Assembly (NCBI GenBank): GCA_023428645.1
Contig: JAEYXD010000075.1
Span: 1-13,882 of the forward strand
Direction: 5' to 3'
Length of the DNA stretch: 13,882 bases
Source of the DNA: Pseudomonadota bacterium
GTDB lineage: Bacteria > Pseudomonadota > Gammaproteobacteria > Steroidobacterales > Steroidobacteraceae
Shown: positions 1 through 7,084 of the stretch, one piece after another
Numbering within the stretch: the first letter of the stretch is position 1
How the letters are laid out: every line of letters begins with the position of its first letter
The notes under the pieces: generated by a model
What the model saw: the letters and a program-made list of their open reading frames with translations, nothing else
Database searches by the model: none
Told to the model about the DNA's origin: nothing
Program-made: the position numbers and the translations under genes

Positions 1-153
1 CGCGACTACATCCTCGCCATCCTGCGCAAGCACAACGGCAACATCAGCCAGGCGGCTGTCGAGCTGGGGGTGCGGCGCCCGTATCTACACAAGCGGATGG
101 GCGTGCTCGGGATTGCGAAAAAGGACATCTACGCGAGCGCGGGCGATCGCTGA
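1..153 (+). CDS. C-terminal end of a sigma-54-type regulator (Fis HTH), cut by left edge
   Basis: Frame 1 is open from the first base to TGA at 151-153 and gives 50 residues. They read as the Fis-type helix-turn-helix found at the C terminus of NtrC-family, sigma-54-dependent activators: a helix around DYILAILRKHNGN, then ISQAAVELGV and the recognition helix RRPYLHKRMGVLGI, with a short tail. In that family this domain binds upstream activating sequences, while the missing AAA+ domain contacts sigma-54. The receiver or sensor part lies outside the window, so the signal cannot be named. A stand-alone Fis-like protein is less likely because the TYLHK/PYLHKRM-type recognition helix is typical of the activators. 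The gene converges on the kinase gene at 190-690 with a 36-bp gap. Confidence 0.75.
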   Translation, partial: RDYILAILRKHNGNISQAAVELGVRRPYLHKRMGVLGIAKKDIYASAGDR

Positions 154-189
154 CTCGTGCCGGCACAGGTCGCGCCGGCCGCGAAGGCC

Positions 190-690
190 TCACGGCATTC
201 CCAACCGACGCCGCAGCTTCGTCACGAGAGGCGCCGGTGCATCCGACACGTCGAAGGGCTCGCCGAGATCCAGCCGGTCCGCGAGCGCAACGCGCTCGGC
301 TACGAACGTTTGCTGCTCGAATTCGCGCTCGTCGAGCGCGCGCACGCTCGCGCGAGCCGCGATGCGCCGCCAATGCTCCTCGGCCGGCAGCGTAAGCAGG
401 AACGAGCGAAAGTCGCCATCGACGTCCGGCAACCGCTCGCGAAGATCTGACAGCGCCCGCGCCGACGTCCAAAGATGATTGATGACGAAGTGGCGATACC
501 CGAAGCGGCGATGGTGCGCGACGAGCAGCGCGAGCGTCGAATGCAAATGCTCGAGCTCATCGGGCGCGGGCGGATTCGCCGCGACCACATGGTCGCCATC
601 GAGCATGACGCAATGGTCCAGACTTTCCGCCAGCGCTTCTGCAAGCGTCGACTTGCCGATGCCCAGCGGGCCGTTCAGCACGACGATCAT
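190..690 (-). CDS. Small P-loop NTPase/kinase (AAA_33-like)
   Basis: The product has 166 residues. It opens with a beta strand and Walker A motif, GPLGIGKST at residues 7-15, followed by DGDH at residues 31-34, which resembles the substrate-side motif of small nucleotide, shikimate or antibiotic kinases. An Arg-rich stretch (WRRIAARASVRALDERE, about 107-123) could be the LID region. These features suggest a cytosolic phosphotransferase, but the substrate cannot be read from the sequence. The frame stays open far upstream, into the map coding region. I chose ATG at 688-690 because a GGAG lies 5 bases ahead of it and because the P-loop then sits at the N terminus as usual. The gene starts 11 bp after the map stop, so it is probably the second gene of that transcript. 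Confidence 0.8.
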   Translation of the reverse strand: MIVVLNGPLGIGKSTLAEALAESLDHCVMLDGDHVVAANPPAPDELEHLHSTLALLVAHHRRFGYRHFVINHLWTSARALSDLRERLPDVDGDFRSFLLTLPAEEHWRRIAARASVRALDEREFEQQTFVAERVALADRLDLGEPFDVSDAPAPLVTKLRRRLGMP

Positions 691-701
691 GGATTCTCCG
701 C

Positions 702-1448
702 TCAGTGTGTCGTCACGACGATCGGAGCACCCCGCGTGATGATCAACGTGTGCTCGAACTGAGCCGACAGGTTGCCCTTGGCCCCGACGAGCGTCCAGCC
801 GTCGCCGGCTTCGCTGACGAGGCGGCTTTTCGTCGACATGAACGGCTCGATCGTAATGACCATCCCTTCGTGCAGAACCCGCCGGTCCGAGGGATCGTGA
901 TAGCCCGCGATGTGCTTCGGCTCTTCGTGCAGCGCACGCCCGACACCATGACTGCCGAGGTTCTCGATGACGCGAAAGCCATAGCGCAGCGCGGTCTGCT
1001 GTATCGCCGCGCCGATACCGTTCAAGGGCCGGCCTGCTCGCGCAACGGCCATCGCGGCGGTCAGCGCCGTACGCGCGGCATGACACAGACGCGTTTTCGT
1101 CGCGTTCGTGGGCGGGAGAACCGTGGTGCCGCCGGTGTCCGCGAAGTAACCGTCGAGCTCGGCCGAGACATCGACGTTCACGACGTCGCCGGCGCGCAGC
1201 ACGCGCGCTCCCGGAATGCCGTGCGCGGCCTCCTCGTTCACGCTGATGCAGGTCGCACCGGGGAAATCGTACGTGATGCGCGGCGCCGAGCGCGCGCCCG
1301 CGCGCGCCAACGCTTGCTCGCCGAGCGCATCGAGCTCGAGCGTCGTCATGCCGGGCCGCGCCGCGCTCAGCATCTCATCGAGCACCCGCGCGACGATGGC
1401 GCCGATCCGGCGCAGCCCTTCGATGTCAGCTTCGTTCTCGATGGTCAA
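702..1448 (-). CDS. map: Type I methionine aminopeptidase
   Basis: The enzyme removes the initiator methionine from nascent proteins in the cytosol using two metal ions. The 248-residue product has the pita-bread fold signature and all expected residues: substrate-contacting H76 in EAAHGIPG, metal ligands D93 (VNVDVSA) and D104 (YFADTGG), H167 (SHGVG), E201 (TIEPF) and E232 (FEHT), plus H174 in LHEEPKH. The length fits a type Ia enzyme without an N-terminal zinc finger. The start appears to be TTG at 1446-1448. It places the protein start where E. coli MAP begins, and no in-frame ATG or GTG lies close upstream. The ribosome-binding site is weak (AAGAG, 9 bases away). The usual rpsB-tsf neighbours are absent, so this may be an accessory copy. 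The P-loop kinase gene follows 11 bp downstream. Confidence 0.93.
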   Translation of the reverse strand: MTIENEADIEGLRRIGAIVARVLDEMLSAARPGMTTLELDALGEQALARAGARSAPRITYDFPGATCISVNEEAAHGIPGARVLRAGDVVNVDVSAELDGYFADTGGTTVLPPTNATKTRLCHAARTALTAAMAVARAGRPLNGIGAAIQQTALRYGFRVIENLGSHGVGRALHEEPKHIAGYHDPSDRRVLHEGMVITIEPFMSTKSRLVSEAGDGWTLVGAKGNLSAQFEHTLIITRGAPIVVTTH

Positions 1449-1533
1449 CGGCGCGCGCTCTTGAAGATGGCGGGATGAACATCGTCGCCCGATCCGCGCG
1501 GAGGCCTCAACAGAAATTTCTCATGGTGGCTGC

Positions 1534-1555
1534 GACGAGCGCAGCGACGCTCGTC
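1534..1555 (-). terminator. Candidate hairpin at the end of the TPR regulator gene
   Basis: An 8-bp perfect inverted repeat, GACGAGCG/CGCTCGTC, with a 6-base loop overlaps the last bases of the regulator's TGA stop. Transcription from the minus strand would form it immediately after translation ends. There is no clear U-run behind it, only an AT-rich palindrome (AGAAATTTCT, 1512-1521) further on. It may therefore be a weak or Rho-assisted terminator, an mRNA-stabilising stem, or chance in a GC-rich sequence. Confidence 0.35.
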
Positions 1556-3452
1556 ATCTCTTGTAAGACGCCAGCGCGGCGTCGTCGAGCCCCACGCGAG
1601 CGAGCAAAACCGCATAGCGCGGGTCCTGGCGCAGCACTTCCATCCGAGGATCCGTGCGCAGGAACATGAGGCAGTTCGAGCGCTTCTCGACGGCGTCGTT
1701 CAGCAGCGAGAGGGCGCGCTCCGTATCGCTCAGGCTCAAATAAGCCGCCGCCGACTCGTACGGACACGTGTACGTGCCCGCGCTCGCCGCCTTCTCCAAC
1801 AGCGGCAGCACCTTCTCGGTCTTGCCGGCATAGCCATACGCTTGCGCCAGCATGATCAAGGCGACGGGCGACCCATCGAGCTCGGCGCCGCGTTCGGCGA
1901 GCCTCACCGCGCGCTCATGATCGCCCGCGATGTACGCGCCGACGCCGGCGCCTGAATAGATCACGCCAATCTGTGGATGCTGTCTGATCTTCTCCTCGAC
2001 CCAGACGCGCGCGGCTTCGCTCTCGCGCACCATGAACAAGGCCCAGTTGCCCCAATCCGCCATTTCCACGTTGAGCGGATCGAGCCGATTGGCGGCGGCC
2101 AACGCGCGCTTCACCTGCTCCGGCTCGCCCAATCCGGAGTAGTAGAGCGCGAAGCCGAGCTCGGTCTGCGCCAACGTCGGGTCGCTGCGCTTCGCTTTGT
2201 TCAGCGCGATCCACGCGTCCTTCCAGCGCCACGCCATCACATACGTGAGGCCGAGCGAGGACCACGCCTCGGCGGAGTCGGGTCGCAATTGCTGCGCCTC
2301 GGCGATCGAATTGACGACCGCGGGGAGCATGCTGATCGGCGGCTCGAAGTATGCGAACAGCTGCCTGTACGCGTCGCTTCTCGCGATATAGGCGTCGAAG
2401 AAGGTGCTGTCCAGCGCGATCGCCTGATTGAACAACTCGATCGCGCGGGGCAGGGATTCGTGACTGAGCAGCTCCAACTCGTGCCGGCCCTCGACGTACA
2501 ACTCGTACGCCTTGAGATTGCGGGTGGGGAACTCATCGAGTGCGCGCCGCTCCTCATCGAGGATCGCCACCTTGAGAGAATCCGAAACCGCCGCCGCGAT
2601 CTGCGATTGCATCGCGAATAAATTCGTATCGTCGGTGCGCCCCTCGTAATCCTTGTCCCAGACCAACCGTCCCTGCTCCAGATCCTCCAGCTCGGCGGTG
2701 ATGCGCAGTGCGTTGCCCCCCGAGATGCTCACGACGCCGTCGAGCACGTACTGCACGTCCGGGAGCTGGCGCCGGATATGGTCGCGCGCCTTGTTGTCCT
2801 TGAATGCGAACGCGGATGGCGTGGGTACGACCCTGAGGCCGGAGATCTTGCGCAGGTTGCGAATCATTTCCCGCGTGACCTGGTCGGCGAACGGCCGCCA
2901 GACCTGCGGTGCGTCGCCAGAAACATCGAACGGCACGACCACGATGTAGGGCGCGTTCGCCCTCGACGGCGCGTCGGAGCGGCCTAAGTAGTTCCACCCG
3001 AGCAGGCCGGCCGCGCACAGCACGATGGCCGCGATCGCCAGCAGCCACATGGGGGCGCGCGGCTTGTTCATGGGTGCCGGGGTGGACGGCGGCAACGGCG
3101 GCTTTTCGCCGTCCGAGGCACGCGCATCGGCTCCGCCGTCGGCGACTTCGCTCACCGGTGCGATGAATTGGTAGCCACGGCCGCGAACCGTCAGGATCGT
3201 CTGCTGCAGCTCACCACTGTCCCCGAGGATCTTGCGGGCGATCTTGACGTGGTTGCTCAACGTGGCGTCCGAGACCTCGCGCCCGTCCCAGACCTTCTGG
3301 AACAACTCCTCCCGCGACAGCACCCGGTCTCGATGCTGGATCAAATACACGAGCAGGTCGAAGACCTTCGGCTCCACCGGGAGGGCAGCCTCCCCGCTGC
3401 TGATCCGATAGCGGGCGGTATCAATGACGTAATCCGCCACCTGATATTTCAT
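1554..3452 (-). CDS. CadC/ToxR-like membrane transcriptional regulator with TolB-like and TPR domains
   Basis: The 632-residue product has four parts. Residues 1-98 form an OmpR-type winged helix (VFDLLVYLIQHRDRVLSREELFQKVWDG, then SDATLSNHVKIARKILGD and the wing RGRGYQFI). A Pro-rich linker leads to one membrane helix at about 135-157 (MWLLAIAAIVLCAAGLLGW). Residues about 168-295 resemble the TolB-like or FlgO-like domain common in such regulators (YIVVVPFDVSG). From about 315 to the end there are TPR-like helical repeats. The DNA-binding domain would be cytosolic and the TPR part periplasmic, so an envelope signal could control transcription directly, as in CadC. The signal is unknown. I chose ATG at 3450-3452 because the domain begins right there; an in-frame GTG at 3468-3470 would add six residues. 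Repeats upstream may be its own operator. Confidence 0.88.
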   Translation of the reverse strand: MKYQVADYVIDTARYRISSGEAALPVEPKVFDLLVYLIQHRDRVLSREELFQKVWDGREVSDATLSNHVKIARKILGDSGELQQTILTVRGRGYQFIAPVSEVADGGADARASDGEKPPLPPSTPAPMNKPRAPMWLLAIAAIVLCAAGLLGWNYLGRSDAPSRANAPYIVVVPFDVSGDAPQVWRPFADQVTREMIRNLRKISGLRVVPTPSAFAFKDNKARDHIRRQLPDVQYVLDGVVSISGGNALRITAELEDLEQGRLVWDKDYEGRTDDTNLFAMQSQIAAAVSDSLKVAILDEERRALDEFPTRNLKAYELYVEGRHELELLSHESLPRAIELFNQAIALDSTFFDAYIARSDAYRQLFAYFEPPISMLPAVVNSIAEAQQLRPDSAEAWSSLGLTYVMAWRWKDAWIALNKAKRSDPTLAQTELGFALYYSGLGEPEQVKRALAAANRLDPLNVEMADWGNWALFMVRESEAARVWVEEKIRQHPQIGVIYSGAGVGAYIAGDHERAVRLAERGAELDGSPVALIMLAQAYGYAGKTEKVLPLLEKAASAGTYTCPYESAAAYLSLSDTERALSLLNDAVEKRSNCLMFLRTDPRMEVLRQDPRYAVLLARVGLDDAALASYKR

Positions 3453-3523
3453 GCTGGGCCGATCTCGCACTTCTTGTTTCGACGACAGGCCGGCGACACC
3501 CGCGCGGCAACCGCATGGCGCGA

Positions 3524-3576
3524 CGATAACAGGGGATACCGCCCAATCGTTATCGAAACATTAGCCAATGATTAGC
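3524..3576. promoter_or_regulatory. Phased direct repeats in the divergent regulator/desaturase intergenic region
   Basis: Read on the minus strand, GCTAAT (plus 3571-3576), GCTAAT (3560-3565) and GATAAC (3549-3554) follow each other with an exact 11-bp period, and TTG, TTC and TTG end the three 11-mers. A further GATAAC lies on the plus strand at 3525-3530 and forms a 7-bp inverted repeat (CGATAAC/GTTATCG) with the third unit. The block is clearly more AT-rich than its surroundings. OmpR/PhoB-family winged helices commonly bind direct repeats one helical turn apart, and the minus-strand gene encodes such a domain. Autoregulation and control of the divergent hydroxylase gene are inferred. No convincing -35/-10 pair was found. 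Confidence 0.45.
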
Positions 3577-3648
3577 TCATCCGCATGCACGATCCGGCCG
3601 CCCTCGACAGAGTGCCCGCCTGTTGTAGCCACAAGCCGGGAGCTTCGT

Positions 3649-4440
3649 ATGCCCACGCCATTGCAGATCCTGATGGACCCTATCTCGCTGACCGCGCTCG
3701 CCCTCTATGGCGCGTTGATACTGTTGGAGGCGCTGTTCCCAGCGCGCCCCCTGCCCAAGATCAGGGGATGGATACCGAGGGCCCTGGCGGTATTCGCCTT
3801 CTACTTCTTCTTGTCGTCTTACCTGCCGCTGCTGTGGAGCGAGCCGCTGTCCCGGTTTCAGCTGTTCAACCTGGCGGACCTCAATCCCTTCGTCGGGGCC
3901 GTCATCGGAGTGCTCAGCTACGAGCTCCTGGTGTATGTCTGGCACCGTGCGATGCACCGCAACCACTGGCTGTGGCGCTCCTTTCATCAGATGCATCACA
4001 GCGCGGAACGCCTGGATAGTTTCGGCGCCTTCTATTTCAGCCCGCTGGACGTCGTCGGTTTCACGTTCCTGAGCAGCGTGAGCCTGACGATCGTCGGCTT
4101 GGGCCCGCAGGCGGTGACCTACTTCCTGTACGCCTCGATGTTTCTGGCCATCTTCCAGCATCTGAATGTGCGCACGCCGCAGTGGCTCGGATACATCGTC
4201 CAGCGACCAGAGAGTCACAGCGTCCATCACGGCCGGGGCGTTCATCACTTCAACTATTCCGATCTGCCGCTGTTCGACATTCTCTTCGGCACCTTCCGCA
4301 ATCCGAAGGAATTCGTCCGCGAGAGCGGCTTCTACGACGGCGCGTCGGCGAAGCTGCCGCAAATGCTGGCGTTCAGGGATATCGCGAGCAGCGATTACGA
4401 CCCGTCCATGAACCTCGATCAGCCGCGAGCGACGCGCTGA
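3649..4440 (+). CDS. Fatty acid hydroxylase / sterol desaturase superfamily membrane protein
   Basis: The 263-residue integral membrane protein has the eight-histidine di-iron signature of the superfamily: H99-x3-H103 (HRAMH), H113-x2-HH (HQMHH) and H190-x2-HH (HSVHH), with further H171 and H199-H200. Hydrophobic segments lie near residues 12-30, 42-63, 82-98 and 134-170. The family uses O2 and two electrons to hydroxylate or desaturate lipids, sterols or carotenoids at the inner membrane; the substrate here is not evident. The frame is open from an ATG at 3568, but ATG at 3649 has GGGAG six bases ahead, and the extra 27 residues are not family-like. It is divergent from the CadC-like regulator and may be under its control. 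A perfect palindrome lies 62 bp after its stop. Confidence 0.88.
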   Translation: MPTPLQILMDPISLTALALYGALILLEALFPARPLPKIRGWIPRALAVFAFYFFLSSYLPLLWSEPLSRFQLFNLADLNPFVGAVIGVLSYELLVYVWHRAMHRNHWLWRSFHQMHHSAERLDSFGAFYFSPLDVVGFTFLSSVSLTIVGLGPQAVTYFLYASMFLAIFQHLNVRTPQWLGYIVQRPESHSVHHGRGVHHFNYSDLPLFDILFGTFRNPKEFVRESGFYDGASAKLPQMLAFRDIASSDYDPSMNLDQPRATR

Positions 4441-4502
4441 AGCGAGCGGCGTCGGAACCGCCGAGACCGCAGAACCTTTGCCGCACTCGCGGACTCTCAA
4501 AG

Positions 4503-4528
4503 TACAGGGACGACGTGTCGTCCCTGTA
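4503..4528. repeat. Perfect 26-bp palindrome (12-bp arms, 2-base centre)
   Basis: The left arm TACAGGGACGAC (4503-4514) is exactly complementary to the right arm GTCGTCCCTGTA (4517-4528), with GT between them. It lies between the desaturase-family gene and the DUF2007 gene. As RNA it would form a strong hairpin, but no U-run follows, so a simple intrinsic terminator is unlikely. As DNA its twofold symmetry suits a dimeric repressor, and the outer CTGT/ACAG ends recall LexA-type sites, although the spacing differs. A short genomic repeat of the REP type is also possible. No second copy occurs in this window. Confidence 0.6.
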
Positions 4529-4533
4529 GCCAC

Positions 4534-4539
4534 TATCAT
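4534..4539 (+). promoter_or_regulatory. Possible -10 element of the DUF2007 gene
   Basis: TATCAT matches the sigma-70 -10 consensus at five of six positions and sits 31 bp before the GTG start at 4571, which would give a leader of about 25 bases. No good -35 is visible; the -35 position falls inside the palindrome at 4503-4528. This would suit an activator-dependent or repressor-controlled promoter, or no promoter at all. Confidence 0.25.
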
Positions 4540-4570
4540 CGGCTTCTGCAGGTTCGCGGAGACTCAGCTC

Positions 4571-4891
4571 GTGAGGAGAGTACGAACGTTCGACTTCGGT
4601 GAACGCGTCCAGCTCGCGTTGGCCAAGGCACTGCTCGAAAGCAACGGCATCCCATGCACCACCCGCAACGAACACATGCTCGCCGCCAGCGGCGGAGTGC
4701 CCTATAGCGAATGCTATCCGGAGCTGTGGGTTCTGGACGATGCGCACTTTTATTCGGCGGGCCGGATCCTCCGCGATTGGCAAGCATCACTCGCGACCGA
4801 CGCTGGCGCCTGGCAGTGCCCGCGCTGTGAAGAAAGCTGCGAATCGCAGTTTTCGCTCTGCTGGAATTGCGGCACGCCGCGGGAGTCTTGA
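4571..4891 (+). CDS. DUF2007-type protein with C-terminal zinc ribbon
   Basis: The 106-residue product has two parts. Residues 1-72 fit the DUF2007 domain (annotated in Pfam as a putative prokaryotic signal-transducing protein): MRRVRTFD, then the helix ERVQLALAKALLESNGI, and ELWVLDDAHF near residues 51-60. Residues 81-101 form a small zinc ribbon with C83-x2-C86 and C97-x2-C100 (CPRC and CWNC). The family's biochemical role is unknown; a cytosolic binding or adaptor role is a guess. I chose GTG at 4571-4573 because the domain begins there and GGAG lies 9 bases upstream. The open frame extends back to 4478, but that would translate the palindrome. The next gene begins 212 bp downstream, so co-transcription is uncertain. 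Confidence 0.8.
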   Translation: MRRVRTFDFGERVQLALAKALLESNGIPCTTRNEHMLAASGGVPYSECYPELWVLDDAHFYSAGRILRDWQASLATDAGAWQCPRCEESCESQFSLCWNCGTPRES

Positions 4892-5103
4892 GCACCGCGG
4901 CGGCGCTCACGCCTGCCGCGCCGCACGCGCTCGTGGTGGCGCAGCGCCGCTAACGCTCGACCGCTCCGCAAGATCGTTATCCCCCATCTACGTACTGGTA
5001 CTCGACGGGCGGGTGTGGCGAAGTCGTCCCAGACCGCACCATCGCAGCTCATCGATTCCAAGGCAGCGGCACCAAGTGCGACGTGAACGAAGGGGGGAAC
5101 GCG

Positions 5104-6609
5104 ATGATTGCTCGGATCCGTCCGCTGCACATCGTCATGCTGTGGCTCGCGTGCATTGCGCTCGCGGACGACAGCTTCGGTCAGACCACCACAGAGGCGC
5201 CGCAGCGCGGGCAGCTGCTCGAAGGTACGCCCGCCCAGCTCGGTTTCTTCACGCCCGCCGAGCTGATCTCGAAGTTCACGGACGGGACGATTTCTCGCTG
5301 GTTGCTTCGGCGCACATTCTCGCCGCAGTGTTCTGTCACCGTGTATCAGATCAGGTACGGAACGATCGGCGCTCGCGGCGAGCCGACGACGGCTTCCGCG
5401 GCCTTGATGATCCCGAGCGGCGCGGATGCGGCGTGTCAGGGCCCGCGGCCGATTGCGCTGTATGCACACGGCAAGCGCAATCTCACCTTCTTCAACATCG
5501 CTGACCTTGCCGGTCACACGAACTATGAAGGCTTGATCCTCGCGCTCGCGCTGGCCGCGGACGGTTACGTCGTCGTTGCGCCGAACTACGCGGGCTACGA
5601 CGCCTCCACGCTCGGCTATCACGCCTTCATGCACGCGGAGCAGCAGTCCAGCGACATGATCGACGCGCTGAGCGCGGCGCGCGCCGCATTGCCGGCGACG
5701 AATGTCGCCGACAATCAGAAGCTGTTCATCACCGGCTACTCGCAAGGCGGTTATGTCGCGATGGCCACGCATCGCGCGCTGCAGGCGGCCGGCATTCCCG
5801 TCACGGCGTCCGCACCGATGTCAGGACCCTATGCGCTCTCCGCCTTTGGCGACGCGATGTTCATGGGGCAGATCGGCGCAGGCGCGGTCGAGGAGTTCTT
5901 GATGCTCGCCTCGAGCTACCAGCATGCGTACGGCGATGGCAACGCGAGTCCGGACATGTTCGAGGCCAAGTACGCGTCGGCCCTGTCGCTCCTGCCCGGA
6001 GCGATCGGCACCGGTACGCTCGTCGCGCAAGGATTGATTCCCGAATACGCGATCTTCAACAGCACGCCGCCCACGCCGGAGCTCGCGTGGGCGACGCCGG
6101 CCAAGGCGCCTGGAAAGCTCGCGCCGGTGTTCGCGCGCGGCTTCGGCCCGGACCCGCTGATCACGAACGCGTATCGACTGAGCTATCTGCAAGACGCGTT
6201 CGCCGCGCCGGACGGCGGCTTCCCCAACACCACGACTGGCTTGCCGCCCGAAAATCCCGCGAACCCGTTGCGACGCGCCTTGAAAGAAAACGACCTGCGC
6301 AGCTGGGCACCCGCGTCGCCGATGCTGCTATGCGCCGGCGATGAGGACCCCGTCGTGTTCTATTTGAACACGCAGCTGATGGAAGGATATTGGGCAGCGA
6401 CCGCGCCGGGCAGCCCGGTCACCGTCCTGAATGTGGATGCACCGCCCTCGCACAACGGTCCGTACAAGCACATCCGCAAGAGCTTCGCCCAGGCGAAGTC
6501 GCTGCTGGACTTGATCGAAGGCCGCTCGGCCGTCGTCGCGGAGTATCACGACGTCCTCGTGCCAGCCTTCTGTCTGCAGGCTACGAAAGCGTTTTTCGAT
6601 GGCTTCTAA
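5104..6609 (+). CDS. Secreted alpha/beta hydrolase, secretory-lipase-like
   Basis: The 501-residue product begins with a signal peptide (IVMLWLACIAL core, likely cleavage after ALA at residue 21), so it acts in the periplasm or outside the cell. The alpha/beta hydrolase core is clear: the YAHGKRN oxyanion-loop region (120-126), VVAPNYAGYD (158-167), and the nucleophile elbow GYSQGG with S213. D413 or D415 in GDEDPVV and H450 or H456 near the C terminus can complete the triad. Cysteines C76, C111, C410 and C490 may form disulfides. Architecture and length resemble the secretory lipase (LIP) family, so an ester or lipid substrate is likely but not proven. ATG at 5104 is preferred over GTG at 5083 because a G-rich ribosome-binding site (GGGGGG) ends 6 bases before it. 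No clear promoter is seen in the 212-bp gap upstream. Confidence 0.87.
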   Translation: MIARIRPLHIVMLWLACIALADDSFGQTTTEAPQRGQLLEGTPAQLGFFTPAELISKFTDGTISRWLLRRTFSPQCSVTVYQIRYGTIGARGEPTTASAALMIPSGADAACQGPRPIALYAHGKRNLTFFNIADLAGHTNYEGLILALALAADGYVVVAPNYAGYDASTLGYHAFMHAEQQSSDMIDALSAARAALPATNVADNQKLFITGYSQGGYVAMATHRALQAAGIPVTASAPMSGPYALSAFGDAMFMGQIGAGAVEEFLMLASSYQHAYGDGNASPDMFEAKYASALSLLPGAIGTGTLVAQGLIPEYAIFNSTPPTPELAWATPAKAPGKLAPVFARGFGPDPLITNAYRLSYLQDAFAAPDGGFPNTTTGLPPENPANPLRRALKENDLRSWAPASPMLLCAGDEDPVVFYLNTQLMEGYWAATAPGSPVTVLNVDAPPSHNGPYKHIRKSFAQAKSLLDLIEGRSAVVAEYHDVLVPAFCLQATKAFFDGF

Positions 6610-6636
6610 GGATGCGCCGCGAGCGCCTGCCGGAGG

Positions 6637-7020
6637 CTAAGAGCGGAACCGCTGCAGCAGTGAGTTCGCGTGGTCGATCTCGACTTTGCGCTGCTCTTCG
6701 CTCGTGATGTAAAGCGAATTCTCGTCGGCGATCGGAATCCTCGGCACCGAGACGCCGTTCAATGCATCCCGATAGCGCGTCAGGCTCTCGCGCACGATCT
6801 CCGTTTCCCAGTCGAACAATTCATGATCGCCGCTCGTCGACAGCTTGCGAATCAGCGGCGTGATGCGATCGTGCCGATCGAATGCCTGCCGCTCTTCGCC
6901 GCTCATGCGGAACGTAAAACCGGTGGGCTCGGGATGTTCTTCCAGGCGATCGGCCAGGTCACGCTCCAAGAGCTGCACTGCCGCTGCCGCAATCTGCGAG
7001 TCACGTTCGTCGAGGCGCAT
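6637..7020 (-). CDS. Unrecognised 127-residue charged protein
   Basis: I do not recognise this protein. It is soluble and strongly charged, with no cysteine, signal peptide or membrane segment. Most of it looks helical: QIAAAAVQLLERDLADRLEEH (about 9-29), ERQAFDRHDRITPLIRKL (about 43-60) and WETEIVRESLTRYRDALNGV (about 71-90). The end, TSEEQRKVEIDHANSLLQRF, is also helical. The frame is open back to 7224, but that part overlaps the VOC gene. ATG at 7018-7020 has GGAG seven bases upstream and gives a sensible N terminus. It lies 64 bp after the VOC gene on the same strand and is probably the last gene of that transcript. It converges on the secreted hydrolase with 27 bp between the stop codons. 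Confidence 0.65.
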   Translation of the reverse strand: MRLDERDSQIAAAAVQLLERDLADRLEEHPEPTGFTFRMSGEERQAFDRHDRITPLIRKLSTSGDHELFDWETEIVRESLTRYRDALNGVSVPRIPIADENSLYITSEEQRKVEIDHANSLLQRFRS

Positions 7021-7084
7021 GGCGCTGCTCCGCAAGACCCAGGATCCGACTAGAACGAATGCGCGTGGCGCCTGTTCCTGGCGC

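Noticed and set aside
3577..4539. A 320-codon minus-strand open frame opposite the desaturase-family gene
   Set aside because: The plus strand carries the full histidine-box signature; the minus product is low-complexity Arg/Gln/Glu-rich sequence.
5116..5154. Lipoprotein signal (LWLAC) in the secreted hydrolase
   Set aside because: The residue at -3 is Trp, which does not fit the lipobox, while ALA at residues 19-21 is a good signal peptidase I site.
7068..7084. GCGCC/GGCGC stem right after the VOC stop as a terminator
   Set aside because: The stem is only five base pairs, without a U-run, and the next gene on the same strand follows closely.
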